From NCBI RefSeq assembly GCF_016785095.1, contig NZ_JAEKJB010000010.1, positions 1 through 64,000 of the forward strand: DNA of 64,000 nt, written 5' to 3'. The translations under genes and the position numbers were made by a program. The stretch comes from Alloalcanivorax marinus. Lineage in GTDB: Bacteria; Pseudomonadota; Gammaproteobacteria; Pseudomonadales; Alcanivoracaceae. The notes under the pieces were generated by a model, which was not told the DNA's origin, made no database searches, and was given only the letters and a program-made list of their open reading frames with translations. The first letter of the stretch is position 1. Each line of letters starts with the position of its first letter. Positions 1 to 10,509 of the stretch are shown one piece after another.

Positions 1-3
1 AAC

Positions 4-70
4 AGCCCGGTGGTCCGATCTACGGCACAGGTTCAAGGACCTCAGGAGCGACTCGGGTTGCCACCGGGCT
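4..70. other. Perfect 10-bp inverted repeat enclosing a possible structured RNA
   Basis: The arms AGCCCGGTGG (4-13) and CCACCGGGCT (61-70) are exact reverse complements, separated by 47 bases that contain two GGA triplets. The structure ends about 170 bases before rhlE. It could be the 3' end of an upstream transcript, a small RNA or a REP-type hairpin. I do not recognise a known RNA family, and the window edge hides the context. Confidence 0.35.
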
Positions 71-112
71 GACAGGGGATGGTAGCTAATCATCTCCCTG
101 CGGAGAGACACA

Positions 113-133
113 AGGAGCGACTTCAGTCGCGAT
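113..133 (+). repeat. REP-like element (AGGAGCGACTTCAGTCGCGAT)
   Basis: Contains the palindrome GCGACTTCAGTCGC preceded by AGGA. It belongs to the intergenic family that recurs at 4285-4343, 30119-30194 and 38526-38548. It lies in the noncoding 243 bases before rhlE. This supports starting rhlE downstream of it rather than at the in-frame ATG at position 79. Confidence 0.75.
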
Positions 134-243
134 CCCCCCTTTTTCCTCTCACCCCGACACCAAAAACCCCTCGAAGTCCGCGCCACAATCCGTTAGGCTG
201 CATCGCCTTTCCTCCCCCTCGTGTTTTCGGAATTTCCCACCCT

Positions 244-1698
244 ATGGATTTTGCTTCCCTCGGTTTATCCGAACCCCTGCTGCGTGCCGTGGCCGAACAG
301 GGTTATGACCAGCCTTCCCCGATCCAGGCCCAGGCGATCCCCGCCGTGCTGGAGGGCCGCGACGTGATGGCCGCCGCCCAGACCGGCACCGGCAAGACCG
401 CCGGCTTCACCCTGCCGCTGCTGCAGCTGCTGGACGGTGGACGGCGCGCGCCCCGTCAGGCCCGCGCCCTGGTGCTCACCCCGACCCGGGAGCTGGCCGC
501 CCAGGTTGGCGACAGCGTCGCCACCTACGGTCGCCACCTGAACAGCCGCTCCACGGTGGTGTTCGGCGGCGTCGGCATCAACCCGCAAATCCAGGCCCTG
601 AAAGGCGGCGTGGACGTGCTGGTGGCCACCCCGGGCCGGCTGCTGGACCTGCACCAGCAGGGCGCGGTGCGCTTCGATGATCTGGAAATCCTGGTCCTGG
701 ACGAAGCCGACCGCATGCTCGACATGGGCTTTATCCATGACATCCGCAAGGTGCTGCGGCTGCTGCCGGCCCAGCGCCAGACGCTGATGTTCTCGGCCAC
801 CTTCTCCAACGACATCCGCGCCCTGGCCAAGACCCTGGTGCGCGATCCGGTGGAGGTGGACGTCAGCCCGCGCAACAGCACCGCCGAGCGGGTACTGCAG
901 TGGATCGTGCCGGTGGACAAGAACCGCAAGGCGCCGCTGCTGGTCAAGCTGATCACCGACGGCGGCTGGTTCCAGGTGCTGGTGTTCACCCGCACCAAGC
1001 ACGGTGCCAACAAGCTCGCCAAGCAGCTCAACGCCCAGGGCATCGAGGCGGCGGCGATCCACGGCAACAAGAGCCAGAGCGCCCGTACCCGGGCCCTGGC
1101 GGACTTCAAGAGCGGTGATGTGCGCGCCCTGGTGGCCACCGACATCGCCGCCCGAGGCCTGGACATCGACCAGTTGCCCCAGGTGGTCAACTTCGATCTG
1201 CCCAACGTGCCCGAGGACTACGTGCACCGCATCGGCCGCACCGGCCGCGCCGGCGCCTCCGGCCAGGCGGTGTCCCTGGTCAGCGCCGATGAGAGCAAGC
1301 AGTTGTTCGATATCGAAAAAGTGATCAGCCGGCCCCTGGAACGGCGTCCCCAGGAAGGCTTCGAACCGGAAGAGAAGCTGCCGGAGAAAGGCGCCGGCGG
1401 CGGTCGCTCCTCCGGTGGCGCCGGCCGGAGCCGCAATAACGGCGGCGGCAACCGCGCCCGGGGCGGCGGCGGTGGCGGCGGCAATGGCCGCAACAGCGCT
1501 GGCGGTGGGGGCGGCAACGGTCGCGGCCGGGGCAACGGCGGTGGCCGCGCCCAGGGCGGCGGCAATACCAATGGTGGCAATGGTGGCAATGGTGGCAATG
1601 GTGGCAATGGCGGCAACGCGGGCGACAACGGCAACAACAATGGCAACGGCACCCGCCGTCGTCGCCGTCGCCGCCCGGCCGCCAACACCGCCTCCTGA
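244..1698 (+). CDS. rhlE: DEAD-box ATP-dependent RNA helicase, RhlE type
   Basis: A 484-residue cytoplasmic RNA helicase that would remodel structured RNA during ribosome assembly or mRNA decay. Visible motifs are the Q motif (GYDQPSPIQ, about residue 17), Walker A (AQTGTGKT, about 46), DEAD (about 152), SAT and the C-terminal [10 protein letters not shown]. After about residue 375 the protein is a disordered Gly/Asn/Arg-rich tail ending in a run of seven arginines, which is typical of RhlE and probably binds RNA. The ATG at 244 starts the usual [13 protein letters not shown] sequence. An in-frame ATG at 79 would add 55 residues read through a REP element and is unlikely. The tail is encoded partly by a 9-bp tandem repeat. 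Confidence 0.93.
   Translation: MDFASLGLSEPLLRAVAEQGYDQPSPIQAQAIPAVLEGRDVMAAAQTGTGKTAGFTLPLLQLLDGGRRAPRQARALVLTPTRELAAQVGDSVATYGRHLNSRSTVVFGGVGINPQIQALKGGVDVLVATPGRLLDLHQQGAVRFDDLEILVLDEADRMLDMGFIHDIRKVLRLLPAQRQTLMFSATFSNDIRALAKTLVRDPVEVDVSPRNSTAERVLQWIVPVDKNRKAPLLVKLITDGGWFQVLVFTRTKHGANKLAKQLNAQGIEAAAIHGNKSQSARTRALADFKSGDVRALVATDIAARGLDIDQLPQVVNFDLPNVPEDYVHRIGRTGRAGASGQAVSLVSADESKQLFDIEKVISRPLERRPQEGFEPEEKLPEKGAGGGRSSGGAGRSRNNGGGNRARGGGGGGGNGRNSAGGGGGNGRGRGNGGGRAQGGGNTNGGNGGNGGNGGNGGNAGDNGNNNGNGTRRRRRRRPAANTAS
1570..1614 (+). repeat. 9-bp tandem repeat (AATGGTGGC x5) in the rhlE tail
   Basis: Four identical AATGGTGGC units (1570-1605) and one variant (AATGGCGGC) encode an Asn-Gly-Gly repeat. 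The unit is a multiple of three, so slippage would change tail length without breaking the frame. Confidence 0.9.
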
Positions 1699-1858
1699 CC
1701 CCCTTCCCCCCTTTTTTCGGTTCACGGCGGCTTCCCGGGACACTTCCCTTGGGAACGCCGCCCGGCCGCTCCTGCCGCAAGGGCCGCCGCCCCGGCGGCC
1801 CGATTCGCGACCATGGTCTACTGGCATGACGTTCCCCTCCCTGCTTGCATGAGAGGGT

Positions 1859-1883
1859 GGCGCCCCCGTGTACACAGGGCGCC
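1859..1883 (+). other. Hairpin in the leader of the acyl-CoA synthetase gene
   Basis: GGCGCCC (1859-1865) and GGGCGCC (1877-1883) form a perfect 7-bp stem, with the palindrome GTGTACAC inside the loop region. It lies 35 bases before the start codon of the downstream gene. It could be an operator or a leader structure. There is no T-run, so a terminator is unlikely. Confidence 0.45.
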
Positions 1884-1892
1884 GGCACGCAG

Positions 1893-1900
1893 AACAACAA
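1893..1900 (+). promoter_or_regulatory. Candidate Hfq/Crc A-rich site (AACAACAA)
   Basis: Exact match to the AANAANAA catabolite-activity motif known from pseudomonad Crc/Hfq targets. It lies about 19 bases before the start codon of the propionyl-CoA synthetase-like gene and just upstream of the Shine-Dalgarno AAGGAG. That this organism uses Crc/Hfq in this way is an inference. Confidence 0.45.
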
Positions 1901-1918
1901 TCATGCAAGGAGCGGGAA

Positions 1919-3829
1919 ATGCGCTATCGGAATGCCTTCGACAAGGCCCGCCAGGAGCCGGATGCCTTCTGGGCCGAACAGGCCCGTGAACTGGCCTGGT
2001 ACCGGCCCCCGGAACGGATTCTGGAGACCCTCGACGACGGCACCCACCGCTGGTTCGGCGACGGCGAGCTGAACACCAGCTATCTGGCCCTGGACCACCA
2101 GATCGAACAAGGGCGCGGCGAGCAGACCGCGCTGATTTACGATTCCCCGGTCACCGGCACTGGCCGCCGCTTCACGTTCCTGGAGCTGCGCGACCGGGTA
2201 GCGGAGCTGGCCGGTGCCCTGCGCCGCCTGGGCGTGGGCCGGGGCGACGGCGTGGTGATCTATCTGCCGATGGTGCCGGAGGCGGCCATCGCCATGCTCG
2301 CCTGCGCCCGCATCGGCGCGGTGCACTCGGTGGTATTCGGCGGCTTCGCCGCCCATGAGCTGGCGATCCGCATCGACGACGCCCGCCCCAAGGTGATCCT
2401 TACCGCCTCCTGCGGCATCGAAATCGACCGGGTGATCGACTACACCGCCCTGGTACGCGGCGCCCTGGACAAGGCCACCCATACGGTGGAACACGTGCTG
2501 GTGCTACAGCGCGAACAGGGCCCGGCGGATCTGCAAGCCCTGGGGTTCGAGGACTGGCACGCGGTGGTGGACGGCAGCGAACCGGCGGACCCGGTGCCCC
2601 TGGCCGCCAGCGACCCGCTCTACATCATGTACACCTCCGGCACCACCGGTAAGCCCAAGGGCATCGTCCGCGACAATGGCGGCCATGCCGTGGCCCAGCT
2701 CTACGCCCTGCGCGAGATCTACGGCATGCAACCCGGGGAGGTGTGGTGGGGCTGCTCCGACGTGGGCTGGGTGGTGGGTCACTCGTTCATCGTCTACGCG
2801 CCGCTGATCGGCGGCTGCACCACGGTACTCTACGAGGGCAAGCCGGTGCGCACCCCGGACGCGGGCGCCTACTGGCGGGTGGTGGCCGAGCACGGCGTCA
2901 ATGGCCTGTTCGCGGCGCCCACCGCATTCCGGGCGATCCGCAAGGAGGACCCGGATGGCGAGCTGTTCCGACGCCACGACGTATCCAGCCTCAAGCACCT
3001 GTTCGTGGCCGGCGAGAAGCTGGATGGCCCCACCTACCAATGGCTCAGCGAACTCACCGGCCGCCCGGTCTACGACCACTGGTGGCAGACCGAAACCGGC
3101 TGGCCGGTGACCGCGCCGCTGACCCGCCACGGCGAGGCGGAGGTGCGCGCCGGCTCCACCAACCGGGCGGTGCCCGGCTACGAGGTGATGGTGCTGGACC
3201 CGGAAACCGGCGAGCCGCTGCCGGCGGACACCGAAGGCGCCATCGCCCTGCGTCTGCCATTGCCACCGGGCTGCGCCCAGACCCTGTGGAACGACCACGA
3301 CCGCTACCTGGCCGCCTACCTGAACACCTATCCGGGCTACTACCATACCGGCGACGGCGGCTACCTGGACGCGGACGGTTTCGTGCACATCATGGGCCGC
3401 ACCGACGACGTGATTAACGTGTCCGGCCACCGGCTTTCCACCGGCGTCATGGAGGAGCACATCGCCACCCACCCGGCGGTGGCGGAATCCGCCGTGGTGG
3501 GTATGCACGACGAACTGTGCGGCGAGGTGCCGGTGGGGCTGGTGGTGCTCAAGGACGGTGCCGACATCGCCCCGGACCAACTGGAACGGGAGCTGGTGGC
3601 GCTGATCCGCGAACAGGTCGGCGCGGTGGCCCGCTTCCGCCGGGCGCTGGTGGTCAAACGCCTGCCCAAGACCCGCTCCGGCAAGACCCTGCGGGCGGCC
3701 CTGCGCAAGATGGTCAACGGCCAGGACTTCCCGCTGCCGTCCACCATCGACGACCCGGCGATCCTGGATGAAATCGCCGCCACGCTGATCAATGACGGCC
3801 TGGTGGACAAGCCCGGCCGCCCGGCCTGA
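1919..3829 (+). CDS. prpE: Propionyl-CoA synthetase-like acyl-CoA ligase (PrpE/ACSS3 type)
   Basis: A 636-residue AMP-forming short-chain acyl-CoA synthetase, predicted to activate propionate (or acetate) with ATP and CoA. It has the N-terminal ACAS domain, the P-loop YTSGTTGKPKGI (about residue 238) and WWQTETGW. The catalytic lysine region PKTRSGKT lies near the C terminus. The IVRDNGGHAVA stretch after the P-loop resembles PrpE/ACSS3 more than Acs. The ATG at 1919 follows AAGGAG. An upstream in-frame start would extend through the leader hairpin. A rhodanese gene follows after 14 bases, so the two are probably cotranscribed. No methylcitrate-cycle genes lie nearby, so the substrate is inferred from sequence alone. 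Confidence 0.8.
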   Translation: MRYRNAFDKARQEPDAFWAEQARELAWYRPPERILETLDDGTHRWFGDGELNTSYLALDHQIEQGRGEQTALIYDSPVTGTGRRFTFLELRDRVAELAGALRRLGVGRGDGVVIYLPMVPEAAIAMLACARIGAVHSVVFGGFAAHELAIRIDDARPKVILTASCGIEIDRVIDYTALVRGALDKATHTVEHVLVLQREQGPADLQALGFEDWHAVVDGSEPADPVPLAASDPLYIMYTSGTTGKPKGIVRDNGGHAVAQLYALREIYGMQPGEVWWGCSDVGWVVGHSFIVYAPLIGGCTTVLYEGKPVRTPDAGAYWRVVAEHGVNGLFAAPTAFRAIRKEDPDGELFRRHDVSSLKHLFVAGEKLDGPTYQWLSELTGRPVYDHWWQTETGWPVTAPLTRHGEAEVRAGSTNRAVPGYEVMVLDPETGEPLPADTEGAIALRLPLPPGCAQTLWNDHDRYLAAYLNTYPGYYHTGDGGYLDADGFVHIMGRTDDVINVSGHRLSTGVMEEHIATHPAVAESAVVGMHDELCGEVPVGLVVLKDGADIAPDQLERELVALIREQVGAVARFRRALVVKRLPKTRSGKTLRAALRKMVNGQDFPLPSTIDDPAILDEIAATLINDGLVDKPGRPA

Positions 3830-3843
3830 CACGGGAGAGCGAC

Positions 3844-4239
3844 ATGGCTTTGAAACAAGGGGTGGCCACCCTGGTGGCCGCCGCCGAGGCGCGCATCGAA
3901 CGGATCAGCGCCGAGCAGGCCCGGGATCTGCTGGACGACCCGGGCGTGCGCTTCGTGGATATCCGCGACGTGCGCGAGCTCAGGCGCGAGGGCACCCTGC
4001 CCGGCGCCCTGCACGCGCCCCGGGGCATGCTGGAATTCTGGGTCGACCCGGATTCGCCCTACCACAAACCCGATTTCGCCAGCGGCCAGCGCTTCGTGCT
4101 GTTCTGCGCTCTGGGCCAGCGCTCGGCCCTGGCCGCCGCCCAGCTCCAGGACATGGGATTCGGGCCGGTGTGCGATATCGAGGGCGGGTTCAAGGCCTGG
4201 CGGGAGACCGGTGGGGAGGTGGAGGAACCAGGGGGTTAA
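3844..4239 (+). CDS. Rhodanese-like sulfurtransferase domain protein
   Basis: A 131-residue single-domain rhodanese. The Cdc25-like signature FVDIRDVREL is near residue 40. The active-site loop FCALGQRS, with its cysteine at about residue 86, fits a cysteine that carries a persulfide. Family members move sulfane sulfur or detoxify thiols, and the acceptor here is unknown. There is no signal peptide, so the protein should be cytoplasmic. It is preceded by GGGAGAG and lies 14 bases after the acyl-CoA synthetase gene. A REP pair follows, which probably ends the transcription unit. Confidence 0.85.
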   Translation: MALKQGVATLVAAAEARIERISAEQARDLLDDPGVRFVDIRDVRELRREGTLPGALHAPRGMLEFWVDPDSPYHKPDFASGQRFVLFCALGQRSALAAAQLQDMGFGPVCDIEGGFKAWRETGGEVEEPGG

Positions 4240-4284
4240 GGCGGAACCTCGTTACCCGGGCCCGGTTGGCGCGGTGCCTTCGGC

Positions 4285-4343
4285 GATCGCGACCGGAGTC
4301 GCTCCTACGAACAAGACGGCAGGAGCGACTTCAGTCGCGATCC
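4285..4343. repeat. Head-to-head REP pair
   Basis: GATCGCGACCGGAGTCGCTCC (from 4285) faces AGGAGCGACTTCAGTCGCGAT (from 4321), about 12 bases apart. The two can pair into one long hairpin. The pair sits between the convergent rhodanese and phosphatase genes and may act as a bidirectional transcription stop or RNA stabiliser. Confidence 0.8.
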
Positions 4344-4347
4344 TGTG

Positions 4348-5475
4348 TCACTCCGCCGGGCGCCGGCGGCAATCCTGGCGCACTTCCTCCAATCCGTCGC
4401 GGGCGATCAAGCCTTTCTGGAACGCGTGCTGCGCCATCTCCAGGCTGTCCTTGGCGAGAATCATCTCGCAACCGCCGGCGGCGGCGCGCTCGGCCAGCGC
4501 CTGGATGGCCTCGTCCCGGGCGCTGCCCCGGTGCACATGGCGGATGTAGATGGCGCGGATGCGATCCGGGTATTGCTCCACCAGCTCGGCGTAAACTTCC
4601 GGATCGCGCTGGCCACTGTCGCCGATCAGCACGAACGGAACCTGGTCGTAAAGCGCCAGCATACGGCGGATCAGCATCGCCTTGTGGTCCTTGGCGCGGA
4701 TCGGCAGCGGCCGCTGCAGGGTCACGCCCCATTCGCGCAGGAACAGAATCGGGCCATGGGGAATGCGGTTAAGGTGGAAGAACTCCTCGAGCACGTCGTA
4801 GATGCTCCAGGGCCCCCGTGACACGTACAGCATGGGCCGGCGGCGCTCGCCGGTGTCGCCGTGAAAGAGCGCGCGATAAAAGGCGGATACGCCGGGGAAG
4901 GCGGTGCGGTGGCGGGCCTTGAGCACGAACAGCTGATACATCATGGTCAGCTTGCTGGCCACGCCGGTGTAGATCACGGTGTCGTCGATATCGCTGATCA
5001 CGGCGTGGTCCAGACCCCGGGGCGGGATGTAGATGTCGGCGCTGGCCTCCACGGGCTCGCGCTCACCCTCGCGCCGCCCCGGGTGCAGGCGCAACCGCGC
5101 CTGCTGCCAGAAGGCCTGGTCCGGCCAATCCTCGTCCACGTCCAGGGTGACATGGAAATAACCGTCCCGGTCGGTGATCACATCCACGCTGGCGGCGCCC
5201 ACGGTCACCGTGAGGCGGGCATCGCGCACCCCCCAGCGCACCGTGCGGCGAACGATGTTGACGATGTCGTCCAGGGGGCCTTCCTTGAGGTTCAGACCGA
5301 TGCCCGGCTGGCGGAACACCCGCCCGATCAGGAACACCGAGCGCCGCGAGCCATAGCCCCGATAGGTCTGGATCACCCGCCCGCCACGGCGCCCGCCGCG
5401 CCGCGCCGGGCGCGCCAGGAAGCGCAACATCTTACGCAGGCCACGATACAGTTTTCGCGGGGTGGGCAGGTTCAT
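4348..5475 (-). CDS. APP1-type (DUF2183) phosphatase domain protein
   Basis: A 375-residue protein with a basic N terminus (residues 1-35, rich in Arg and Gly), a beta-rich middle and a C-terminal HAD-like phosphatase domain. The catalytic DxDxT motif is seen as SDIDDTVIYTG (about residue 160), with YVSRGPWSIYD and a later LIGDSGQRDPE. The family includes yeast App1, a phosphatidate phosphatase, so lipid phosphate hydrolysis at the membrane is a reasonable guess. The basic N terminus could bind anionic lipids. It starts 6 bases after the deacylase gene and is probably the last gene of the rimB-rimK operon. Function in bacteria is not established. Confidence 0.75.
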   Translation of the reverse strand: MNLPTPRKLYRGLRKMLRFLARPARRGGRRGGRVIQTYRGYGSRRSVFLIGRVFRQPGIGLNLKEGPLDDIVNIVRRTVRWGVRDARLTVTVGAASVDVITDRDGYFHVTLDVDEDWPDQAFWQQARLRLHPGRREGEREPVEASADIYIPPRGLDHAVISDIDDTVIYTGVASKLTMMYQLFVLKARHRTAFPGVSAFYRALFHGDTGERRRPMLYVSRGPWSIYDVLEEFFHLNRIPHGPILFLREWGVTLQRPLPIRAKDHKAMLIRRMLALYDQVPFVLIGDSGQRDPEVYAELVEQYPDRIRAIYIRHVHRGSARDEAIQALAERAAAGGCEMILAKDSLEMAQHAFQKGLIARDGLEEVRQDCRRRPAE

Positions 5476-5481
5476 CGTTAC

Positions 5482-6534
5482 CTATACGATCGGCGGCTCA
5501 CCGGCCAGGCCCGGGCCGCGCTCGATGTCCGAAGTGAATACTTCCAGGTTCTGCGCCACTTCACGCACTTCCTCGAAGCGGGCGATGTGGTAGAGCGCCT
5601 CGCCTTCGTTGACCAGCGGCAGGTTGTTGCGCCCCACCAGAATGCCGGCGCAGGGCGATTCGATGTTGACGTCCTCACCGCCGAACGGGCTGGAGATACG
5701 CCCGATCAACTGGCCCTTGCGCAACCAGGCACCCAGCGCCACCAATGGCAGGAACACGCCATCACGCTCCGCGCGCACCCAGCTGGAAGCGCGCGCGATG
5801 TTCGGCTCCAGGGGGGCCCGGGTACGGCGAGTGCCGGTCATGCGCAGATAATGCATGACATTGAGCACGCCCTTGACGCCGGCGCGGATGCAGCTCTCGT
5901 CGAAGCGCAGCGCCTCGCCGGCCTCATAGGTAACCACGGGGATACCCTGGGCCTCCGCCACCTCGCGCAGGGTGCCCTCGCCGAGCACCGAATTGATCAC
6001 CACCGGCACGCCAAAGGCGGCGGCCATGGCGGCGGTGTCGTCGTTGGATAAATCGGCGCGAATCTGCGGCAAATTGGCGCGGTGGATGGCGCCGGTGTGC
6101 AGATCCACGGCGTGGGTGGCCCGGTCCAGCACCTGGGTCTTGAACTGCCAGGCCATGCGCGCACCCAGGCTGCCGGTCTCCGAGCCCGGGAAGCAGCGGT
6201 TCAGATCGCGGCGGTCGGGCAGATAGCGGGTCTTGTGGATGAATCCGAACACGTTCACCACCGGCACCGCCAGCACCGTGCCGGACAGGCGGCGCAGGGC
6301 CGAGTGGCGCAGCAGACGACGGATAATCTCCACGCCGTTGAGCTCGTCGCCGTGGATGGCGGCACTGACCAGCAGCACCGGCCCCGGGCGGCGGCCATGA
6401 ATCACATGGATCGGTACGTTCAGGGGCGTCTGGGTGTAAAGCTGCGCCAGCGGCAGCTCCACCTTGGCGCGGGTGCCCGGCTGCACGGTGACGCCGTTGA
6501 TCTCGAACGGGGCCACCTTGTCGTCACGGCTCAA
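5482..6534 (-). CDS. Succinylglutamate desuccinylase/aspartoacylase-family zinc deacylase
   Basis: A 350-residue M14-like carboxypeptidase-fold enzyme. Zinc-ligand motifs are visible as [10 protein letters not shown] (His and Glu, about residue 58) and VDLHTG (His, about 140). The C-terminal third is a beta domain of the AstE/ASPA kind. Family members hydrolyse N-acyl amino acids. The start is TTG at 6534, overlapping the rimK stop as TTGA, which indicates translational coupling, and no ATG lies close by. Its place directly behind rimBK suggests, as inference only, a role in trimming acylated or glutamylated products. It is not arginine-catabolic AstE, since no ast genes are present. Confidence 0.78.
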   Translation of the reverse strand: MSRDDKVAPFEINGVTVQPGTRAKVELPLAQLYTQTPLNVPIHVIHGRRPGPVLLVSAAIHGDELNGVEIIRRLLRHSALRRLSGTVLAVPVVNVFGFIHKTRYLPDRRDLNRCFPGSETGSLGARMAWQFKTQVLDRATHAVDLHTGAIHRANLPQIRADLSNDDTAAMAAAFGVPVVINSVLGEGTLREVAEAQGIPVVTYEAGEALRFDESCIRAGVKGVLNVMHYLRMTGTRRTRAPLEPNIARASSWVRAERDGVFLPLVALGAWLRKGQLIGRISSPFGGEDVNIESPCAGILVGRNNLPLVNEGEALYHIARFEEVREVAQNLEVFTSDIERGPGLAGEPPIV

Positions 6535-7439
6535 CCCTTGGCTCCCTTGGTCTGGGTGCGATTGGGCCGCGCGTTGGTCTCGATGAACTTGATCATCATG
6601 CCGGCCACGTCCTTGTTGGTGGCCGCCTCGATGCCTTCCAGCCCCGGCGAGGAATTCACCTCCATCACCAGCGGGCCGTGGTTGGAGCGCAGGATGTCCA
6701 CGCCGGCCACGTTAAGGCCCATGATGCGCGCCGCGCGCACGGCGGTGGCGCGCTCTTCCGGGGTGATGCGGATCAGGCTGGCGCTGCCGCCCCGGTGCAG
6801 GTTGGAACGGAACTCACCGGGCAGCGCCTGGCGTTTCATGGCGGCGATCACCTTGCCGCCGACCACGAAGCAGCGAATGTCGGCGCCACCGGCTTCCTTG
6901 ATGTATTCCTGCACCATCACCGACACGTTCAGGCCCATGAACGCCTCGATCACCGATTCCGCCGCCTTGCGGGTTTCCGCCAGCACCACGCCGATGCCCT
7001 GGGTGCCTTCCAGCATCTTGATCACCAGGGGCGCGCCACCGACCATGTTGATCAGGTCGGGAATGTCGTCCGGGGAGTGGGCGAAACCGGTCACCGGCAG
7101 GCCCACCCCCTTGCGCGACAGCAACTGCAGCGAACGCAGCTTGTCCCGGGAACGGGAAATGGCCACCGATTCATTGACCGGAAACACCCCCATCATCTCG
7201 AACTGCCGCAGCACGGCGGTACCGTACTGGGTGATGGAGGCGCCGATACGGGGAATCACCGCGTCGAAGCCTTCCAGTACCTCGCCCTTGAAGTGAATCT
7301 CGGGCTTGTGCGACACCATGCTCATGTAACAGCGCAGGGTGTCGATCACGTGCATGTCGTGGCCAAGATCCTGCCCCGCCTGCACCATGCGGCGGGTGGA
7401 ATAGAGGTGTTTGTTCCGGGACAGAATCGCAATCTTCAT
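6531..7439 (-). CDS. rimK: RimK, ATP-grasp glutamate ligase for ribosomal protein S6
   Basis: A 302-residue ATP-grasp ligase that adds glutamate residues to the C terminus of ribosomal protein S6. It starts [17 protein letters not shown], a typical RimK beginning. ATP-grasp segments are visible, including [15 protein letters not shown] (about residue 140) and the C-terminal [14 protein letters not shown] (about 260). The start at 7439 overlaps the rimB stop by ATGA, and the stop overlaps the next gene by TTGA. Longer upstream reading frames run into rimB and are rejected. Length matches the family (about 300 residues). In Pseudomonas RimK works with RimA and RimB in proteome remodelling. Confidence 0.92.
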   Translation of the reverse strand: MKIAILSRNKHLYSTRRMVQAGQDLGHDMHVIDTLRCYMSMVSHKPEIHFKGEVLEGFDAVIPRIGASITQYGTAVLRQFEMMGVFPVNESVAISRSRDKLRSLQLLSRKGVGLPVTGFAHSPDDIPDLINMVGGAPLVIKMLEGTQGIGVVLAETRKAAESVIEAFMGLNVSVMVQEYIKEAGGADIRCFVVGGKVIAAMKRQALPGEFRSNLHRGGSASLIRITPEERATAVRAARIMGLNVAGVDILRSNHGPLVMEVNSSPGLEGIEAATNKDVAGMMIKFIETNARPNRTQTKGAKG

Positions 7440-7870
7440 GGTTGACGCTCGTTGCCGCCGAGTAAAAAGGATGCCTGGGGATGCACCACCAGTTGCTCCA
7501 TGGCGGTGCGCCCCAACAGCATGCGGAATTTCATGGTTTCCCGATCGGTGAGGGTGATCTCCGCCGGCCAGCGCCGCCCGCCCATTGCCAGCAGCGTGCG
7601 GATCACCGGTCGCTCCTCGCGGTGGCCACCGGAATCGGACACCACTCGCCGGTCGAGCAGCGGTGCCTCGCATTCACGGACTTCATCGGAGTCCTGAAAC
7701 GGGTGGATGCGAAAGCGAATCCATTCGCGACCGTCCCGTTCAAAGCTGCCGACCTCGAAAGCGTGCAGCGCGGAGGTCCGCGCGCCGGTGTCCACTTTCA
7801 CTTTGATGGCCTTGATACCCAGGTCCGGGAGGCTGGCCCATTCGCGCCAGCCCACGGTGGTTTTATTCAT
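7436..7870 (-). CDS. rimB: RimB-like retropepsin-type protease (ATP-dependent zinc protease family)
   Basis: A 144-residue protein of the RimK-associated protease family. The aspartic-protease signature [12 protein letters not shown] is at about residues 26-37 and a second hydrophobic motif, MLLGRTAM, lies near 120. In Pseudomonas RimB is reported to process glutamate tails made by RimK on S6. The gene has a strong ribosome binding site (GGAACCCCCGG before ATG 7870) and is the first gene of a four-gene minus-strand operon with 4-base overlaps. The older name zinc protease comes from database annotation. The visible DTGA motif fits an aspartic mechanism. Confidence 0.85.
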   Translation of the reverse strand: MNKTTVGWREWASLPDLGIKAIKVKVDTGARTSALHAFEVGSFERDGREWIRFRIHPFQDSDEVRECEAPLLDRRVVSDSGGHREERPVIRTLLAMGGRRWPAEITLTDRETMKFRMLLGRTAMEQLVVHPQASFLLGGNERQP

Positions 7871-8005
7871 CCGGGGGTTCCTGTTCCCTGCTTTGGCTTA
7901 CCGGCAGCCTACACAGGGAGCCAGGCCGGCGCTAGCCGCAACGCGCGGCGGGCCGACGGAAGCGATGGATCGCGGTGGGACCACCGCGACCCGACCACCG
8001 CCGCG

Positions 8006-9229
<1,224 letters not shown>

Positions 9230-9350
9230 GCCACACTCCACGGACTGATGTTACGAAAGCCGCGTATTGTACCCGCCGGGGTCCGCCGCCGTCACCTGTC
9301 CCGGGGGGCGGTTATGGGGTAGCATGAGCGCCGCTTTGATGGGAGATGGC

Positions 9351-10019
9351 ATGAGCGACAAGCACCCTTCCCTGGCCTTGCGGTTCCGGGGATTCCTGCC
9401 CGTGGTGGTGGATGTGGAAACCGGCGGCTTCGATGCCCGCAACGACGCGCTGCTGGAAATCGCCGCGGTGTTGCTGGACATGGACGCCCGCGGTTACCTG
9501 CGACCGTCCACCCGGGTGCACTTCCACGTGGACCCGTTTCCGGGCGCCAACATCGAACAGGCGGCCCTGGATTTCACCGGCATTGATCCGAACAACCCGC
9601 TGCGCGGCGCCGTGGACGAGGACACCGCCCTGAAGGGCGTGTTCGCGCCGGTACGCAAGGCGGTCAAGCAGCATGGCTGCAACCGGGCGGTGCTGGTGGG
9701 CCACAACAGCTTCTTCGATCAGGGCTTCCTGAACGCGGCGGCGGAACGCACCGACGTGAAGCGCAATCCGTTTCACCCGTTCTCCAGTTTCGATACCGCC
9801 ACCCTGGCCGGCCTGGTGTACGGTCAGACGGTGCTGGCCAAGGCCTGCGAGGCGGCGAGCATTCCCTTCAGCCAGCGCGACGCCCATTCGGCGCTGTACG
9901 ACGCCACCCGCACCGCCGAGCTGTTCTGCTCGATGGTCAACCGGTTCCGGGATCTGGGCGGCTGGCCGCCGCCGCCGGCCGCCGACATGCCCCCCACCCT
10001 GGCCAACGCCCTGGATTAA
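9351..10019 (+). CDS. rnt: Ribonuclease T
   Basis: A 222-residue DEDD-family 3'-5' exoribonuclease that trims the 3' ends of tRNA, 5S and other stable RNA. Exo motifs are visible: [10 protein letters not shown] (ExoI, DxE, about residue 23), GHNSFFDQ (ExoII) and [17 protein letters not shown] (ExoIII, H-x4-D). The start at 9351 is preceded by GGGAGA. An in-frame ATG at 9324 would add nine residues and cannot be excluded. A strong terminator follows, shared with the convergent grxD. Confidence 0.93.
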   Translation: MSDKHPSLALRFRGFLPVVVDVETGGFDARNDALLEIAAVLLDMDARGYLRPSTRVHFHVDPFPGANIEQAALDFTGIDPNNPLRGAVDEDTALKGVFAPVRKAVKQHGCNRAVLVGHNSFFDQGFLNAAAERTDVKRNPFHPFSSFDTATLAGLVYGQTVLAKACEAASIPFSQRDAHSALYDATRTAELFCSMVNRFRDLGGWPPPPAADMPPTLANALD

Positions 10020-10022
10020 GGA

Positions 10023-10054
10023 CAAAAAAAGGCGCCGGATCGGCGCCTTTTTCG
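10023..10054. terminator. Bidirectional intrinsic terminator between rnt and grxD
   Basis: AAAAAAAGGCGCC, then GGAT, then CGGCGCCTTTTT. The GC stem is flanked by an A-run on the left and a T-run on the right, so it can stop transcription from both rnt and the convergent grxD. Confidence 0.9.
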
Positions 10055-10076
10055 TGGGCGGGGGCGGGAAGACGGT

Positions 10077-10406
10077 TCAGGCGTCGCCTTCCACCGCCGC
10101 GCCGTCCACCAGTTCCTTGAGCTGACCGGACCGGAACATCTCCATCACGATGTCGCAGCCACCCACCAGCTCGCCGTTGATCCACAGCTGCGGGAAAGTC
10201 GGCCAATTGGCGAATTCCTTCAGGTTCTGCCGGATCTCCGGGGCTTCCAGAATGTTCACGTAGGCAAACGGTTTGCCCACGTTGGACATGGCTTCCACCA
10301 CCTGGGCGGAGAAACCGCACTGGGGAAACTGGGGGGTGCCTTTCATGTACAGCAGCACCGGGTTCTTCGCGATCTGGTCCTTGATGACCTGAATCACATC
10401 CTCCAT
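10077..10406 (-). CDS. grxD: Monothiol glutaredoxin (Grx4)
   Basis: A 109-residue monothiol glutaredoxin with the CGFS active site (PQCGFSAQVVEA, about residue 30) and the WPTFPQLWINGELVGGCDI glutathione-binding stretch. Family members carry and transfer iron-sulfur clusters as GSH-bridged dimers, often with BolA. No bolA lies in the window. The start ATG at 10406 has CAGAGGTTTCCT upstream. It is transcribed alone and ends at the shared terminator with rnt. Confidence 0.95.
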   Translation of the reverse strand: MEDVIQVIKDQIAKNPVLLYMKGTPQFPQCGFSAQVVEAMSNVGKPFAYVNILEAPEIRQNLKEFANWPTFPQLWINGELVGGCDIVMEMFRSGQLKELVDGAAVEGDA

Positions 10407-10509
10407 AGGAAACCTCTGAGCAATCTGTGTGAGGACCGCGAGTATAGCACCCGTGGCCGCGTTGCATCAGGGTGGGGGCACCACGCCGGCCTTTCAAGAG
10501 CCGCGCCGC

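Noticed and set aside
1699..1740. A terminator after rhlE in the C/T-rich stretch
   Set aside because: There is a T-run, but I cannot find a stable stem in front of it.
265..1908. A long minus-strand frame opposite rhlE (547 codons)
   Set aside because: It is antisense to a clear DEAD-box helicase, is rich in Ala/Gly/His/Gln as mirror frames of GC-rich genes are, and has no domain.
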